Shown: in pieces, positions 5,809-7,755 of the stretch | How the letters are laid out: each line of letters starts with the position of its first letter | Numbering within the stretch: position 1 is the stretch's first letter | Assembly: GCF_016918735.1 (NCBI RefSeq) | Contig: NZ_JAFFPR010000057.1 | Span: forward strand, 1-7,755 | Length of the DNA stretch: 7,755 nt | Reading direction: 5' to 3' | Source of the DNA: Leptospira abararensis | Lineage (GTDB): Bacteria > Spirochaetota > Leptospiria > Leptospirales > Leptospiraceae | Notes under the pieces: model-generated | Told to the model about the DNA's origin: nothing | Database searches by the model: none | What the model saw: the letters and a program-made list of their open reading frames with translations, nothing else | Position numbers and translations under genes: made by a program

Positions 5809-6921
5809 ATGAGAAAAATTAGACCGGAATTAACAAAAGAATTAATAAAACATTTTAAAAATCCTTTTAATGTCGGGAAATTCGAACCATATTCGATTGA
5901 ATCTTTCAGAGAGTTAGTCGAAATAATTTCGAATCTCTCATATAAGAATAAGGATTATTTTATTTTATTCAGAGGTCAAACACAAGACTACCAAAATAAA
6001 GGAAAGAACTCTACCTTTTATCCAACAATATACAGGGGTGATTATTTACAAAGATCAGAACTACTCTATAAATTTGATTTATTACACTCAGCTTCCAATC
6101 TGCTAAAAAAACATTTCAAAGAGAACAAAATAGAAGGCTTCAAGGAAGTCTTAACAAAAAAATATATTCAATGGAGTATACTACAACATTACGAAGTATG
6201 CGACACTCCACTCCTCGACTTTACTCAATCATTAAGAGTAGCTTGCTCTTTTGCTTTACATGATAATAACCTTGATTATGGTTATGTCTTTGCTTTTGGC
6301 TTTCCCTACCTAACAAATAGAATTTCTATTAACTCTGAACATGATTTAGCAAATATCAGACTTCTTAGTATTGCTCCACCAGATGCCTTAAGACCATATT
6401 TCCAAGAAGGTTATCTAGCAGGTACTGCAGATGTTGAAGAGGATTACGAAAATAAATTGGAATTAGACTTCAACAATAGACTAATAGCTAAATTCAAAAT
6501 TCCAAATGATAAAAAATTCTGGAATAAAGGTTTTAATGTGATACCAAAAGATGCGTTATATCCGGACGAAGACAAAATTCAAAGTCTCTGCATCGATATC
6601 AAAAATGAAGCAGTGGTAAGTATAAATCCAGAAAATTTAGGAGAGTTTTTGATTATTTGGAGAAAATTAGAAGAAATTATCATGAAAATTTCTGGAAAAT
6701 TCGAAAACAGAAGTCCGTCTATATTATCTGCACTTCGCAATCCAATACTATTGGATTATTTGGAACCAAAGCTCCTTGATGAAATAAATTCACTTCGTCA
6801 ATTTAGAAACTACTTATTCCATATAAACCAAAACCCTGACAGAAAAACGCTAGATTATAATATAACCTTAGCTAATAAAATATATGAATTGCTTTCACGA
6901 AATTTAAGAAAAATTAAATGA
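5809..6921 (+). CDS. FRG-domain protein with HEPN-like C-terminus (cassette G)
   Basis: The product has 370 residues and no signal peptide or membrane segment. The N-terminal two thirds is an FRG domain: residues 51-57 FILFRGQ contain the name-giving Phe-Arg-Gly, followed by the family's FYPTIYRG segment (70-77), LQHYEVCDTPLLDFT (125-139, matching the usual LQHxG-x-T-x-LLDxT pattern) and a conserved SLRVACSFAL helix. The molecular activity of FRG domains is not known to me; such proteins are often found in accessory and defence-rich DNA. The C-terminal part (about 275-370) is helical and includes LRQFRNYLFHINQNP. Arg333 to His338 form R-x4-H as in HEPN RNases, preceded by a WRKLEEIIMKI helix typical of such folds. 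If correct, this is an FRG-HEPN fusion. The ATG lies 17 bp after R' with no Shine-Dalgarno. Confidence 0.75.
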   Translation: MRKIRPELTKELIKHFKNPFNVGKFEPYSIESFRELVEIISNLSYKNKDYFILFRGQTQDYQNKGKNSTFYPTIYRGDYLQRSELLYKFDLLHSASNLLKKHFKENKIEGFKEVLTKKYIQWSILQHYEVCDTPLLDFTQSLRVACSFALHDNNLDYGYVFAFGFPYLTNRISINSEHDLANIRLLSIAPPDALRPYFQEGYLAGTADVEEDYENKLELDFNNRLIAKFKIPNDKKFWNKGFNVIPKDALYPDEDKIQSLCIDIKNEAVVSINPENLGEFLIIWRKLEEIIMKISGKFENRSPSILSALRNPILLDYLEPKLLDEINSLRQFRNYLFHINQNPDRKTLDYNITLANKIYELLSRNLRKIK

Positions 6922-6949
6922 ATATGACATAAAACAGCAAAAAGACTGC

Positions 6950-7114
6950 GAATAACAGCGACTAACCGCTTCGCTTCGGGACGAGCCCTCGCTCGGGCTA
7001 CGCCAAATTCCCCTTCTGGCATTCGCCTTGCGTTCGCAAGCTACATGCCAGTCCCTAACGTCCCGTTAACGGGACTCAGGGTCGGGGAACTTCGGTAAGT
7101 CTAGTTCGTTATCT
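6950..7114 (+). repeat. attC: attC site G (165 bp)
   Basis: R'' is GAATAAC (6950-6956) and R' is GTTATCT (7108-7114). L'' is GACTAACCG (6960-6968) and L' is CGGTAAGTC (7093-7101), complementary at 8 of 9 positions. The spacers are AGC and TAGTTC. The middle arm is TTCCCC/GGGGAA and the apex is the perfect palindrome GTCCCGTTAACGGGAC. The crossover point is after G7108. Confidence 0.9.
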
Positions 7115-7165
7115 GAAATGCGACAAACTAAATATTAGAATATAAAAACAAATAGGACGGACAAA

Positions 7166-7755
7166 ATGAAACTCAAGAAAACTACTCAATCAATCAAATT
7201 TGTACTTTTAGCAATTACTCTGCTATTTACATTTAATTTCGAAACTCAAGCTAAAGATAAATCAATTGACCTAACAAAACCAGTTCTTATTCGACCCTTC
7301 GGAGACTCTATCACTTATGGATTCGGTTTTACGGACTGGGGATACTGTCCAGTCTATTCGATCGGCCAGTTTATATGTATGCCACCAAATCAAGCTGTTG
7401 GAGGCTATAGAGTTTGGATGACTGAATTTGCTATTACAAACAAAGCATTCATATTTGCTACTGAAGGGTATCAAAGTGGAGGTTCTAATCCTCAACAGTG
7501 GATCACTAATACGCAAACTCATGATGGTTATCCCGGATGGAGAAATGATCAACTTATTAAAATTGCTAATTACCCAAGCTTCGCTGATATTACACTCCTA
7601 CATGCGGGTACAAACGACCTTTTACAAGGTAAATCTCCAAATGATGCGGTTATAGATCTATTTAAGGTTGTCAATTCCATACTTGCAAGTAATACAAAAA
7701 CACAAATTTTTCTCGCTAAAATAATTCGAATTTCACCGGCTGTTGCTAATACACT
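7166..7755 (+). CDS. Secreted SGNH/GDSL hydrolase, paralogue of cassette D (cassette H, 3' end outside window)
   Basis: An open frame from ATG 7166 runs past the window end (196 codons seen). Residues 1-29 form a signal peptide (FVLLAITLLFTF core, likely cleaved after TQA). Block I FGDSIT carries Ser48, block II is in DGYPGWRNDQL, and block III HAGTND carries Asn150; the Asp/His block lies beyond the window. It aligns without large gaps to the cassette D protein, with shared RPFGDSITYG, a two-cysteine insert (Cys61, Cys71) followed by MPP, then TEGYQSGGS, TNTQTHDGYPG and HAGTND. DNA identity is locally high, for example CAAACTCATGATGGTTATCC in both. A purine-rich AGGACGG precedes the ATG. The role is presumably the same exported esterase activity, with substrate unknown. 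The end coordinate is the window edge, not the true stop. Confidence 0.88.
   Translation, partial: MKLKKTTQSIKFVLLAITLLFTFNFETQAKDKSIDLTKPVLIRPFGDSITYGFGFTDWGYCPVYSIGQFICMPPNQAVGGYRVWMTEFAITNKAFIFATEGYQSGGSNPQQWITNTQTHDGYPGWRNDQLIKIANYPSFADITLLHAGTNDLLQGKSPNDAVIDLFKVVNSILASNTKTQIFLAKIIRISPAVANT

Larger units (their letters stand above)
1..7755 (+). mobile_element. Integron-type gene-cassette array (interior, no integrase in view)
   Basis: Eight attC-like sites recur every 0.5 to 1.3 kb, and between each pair lies one gene or a short gene set, always on the + strand. Each cassette starts just after the G of a GTTA core and ends with the next such G. The bases before each TAAC core are the reverse complement of that same cassette's first bases, as expected if a cassette excises as a circle that rejoins R'' and R'. 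The spacers are AT-rich and the sites GC-rich. No intI, attI or array promoter is present, so this could be the interior of a chromosomal integron or a cluster of attC sites lacking an integrase. Site length (161 to 173 bp) is above the commonly quoted attC range of about 57 to 141 bp. Confidence 0.85.

Noticed and set aside
7271..7655. Frames on the - strand (7271-7552) and + strand (7428-7655) at the window end
   Set aside because: Both are shadows of the SGNH hydrolase frame from 7166, which carries the conserved motifs and runs off the window edge.

Overview
This window is an internal stretch of an integron-type gene-cassette array. Seven complete cassettes (A to G, 470 to 1323 bp) and the start of an eighth (H) stand head to tail. 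They are separated by seven complete and one partial attC-like recombination sites. Every recognisable gene is on the + strand. No integrase gene, attI site or array promoter lies in the window, so an intact integron cannot be told from an integrase-less attC cluster. The sites are long (161 to 173 bp) and GC-rich, while the cassette bodies are very AT-rich. No gene is a taxonomic marker. An AT-rich environmental bacterium, perhaps a spirochaete such as Leptospira, is only a guess.

Layout. 1-76: 3' end of an attC. Cassette A (71-938): YcxB-like membrane protein. Cassette B (939-1992): a small gene broken or programmed by a -1 frameshift, plus an unknown 143-residue protein. Cassette C (1993-2462): no credible gene; it carries a 19-bp inverted repeat and the most divergent attC. 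Cassette D (2463-3591): secreted SGNH/GDSL esterase. Cassette E (3592-4843): possible GT-B (family 9-like) glycosyltransferase. Cassette F (4844-5785): MntA/HepT (MNT-HEPN) toxin-antitoxin pair with its own likely promoter. Cassette G (5786-7108): FRG-domain protein with a HEPN-like C-terminus. Cassette H (7109 onward): a second secreted SGNH esterase, paralogous to that of D, cut by the window end.

The cargo is typical of sedentary arrays: unrelated single-function modules, a stabilising toxin-antitoxin system, possible defence proteins and secreted or surface-modifying enzymes. The genes do not form a pathway.

The most unusual signal is in the cassette ends. In all seven complete cassettes the first 10 to 19 bases are the reverse complement of the bases before R'', well beyond the 7-bp core. 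In all seven the complementarity is interrupted at the same place, base 11, which is A in the 5' copy and C in the 3' copy. Folded as single strands, this is an A.C mismatch in the top strand but a G.T wobble in the bottom strand. The inner stems of the attC sites covary between sites, so shape is conserved more than sequence.
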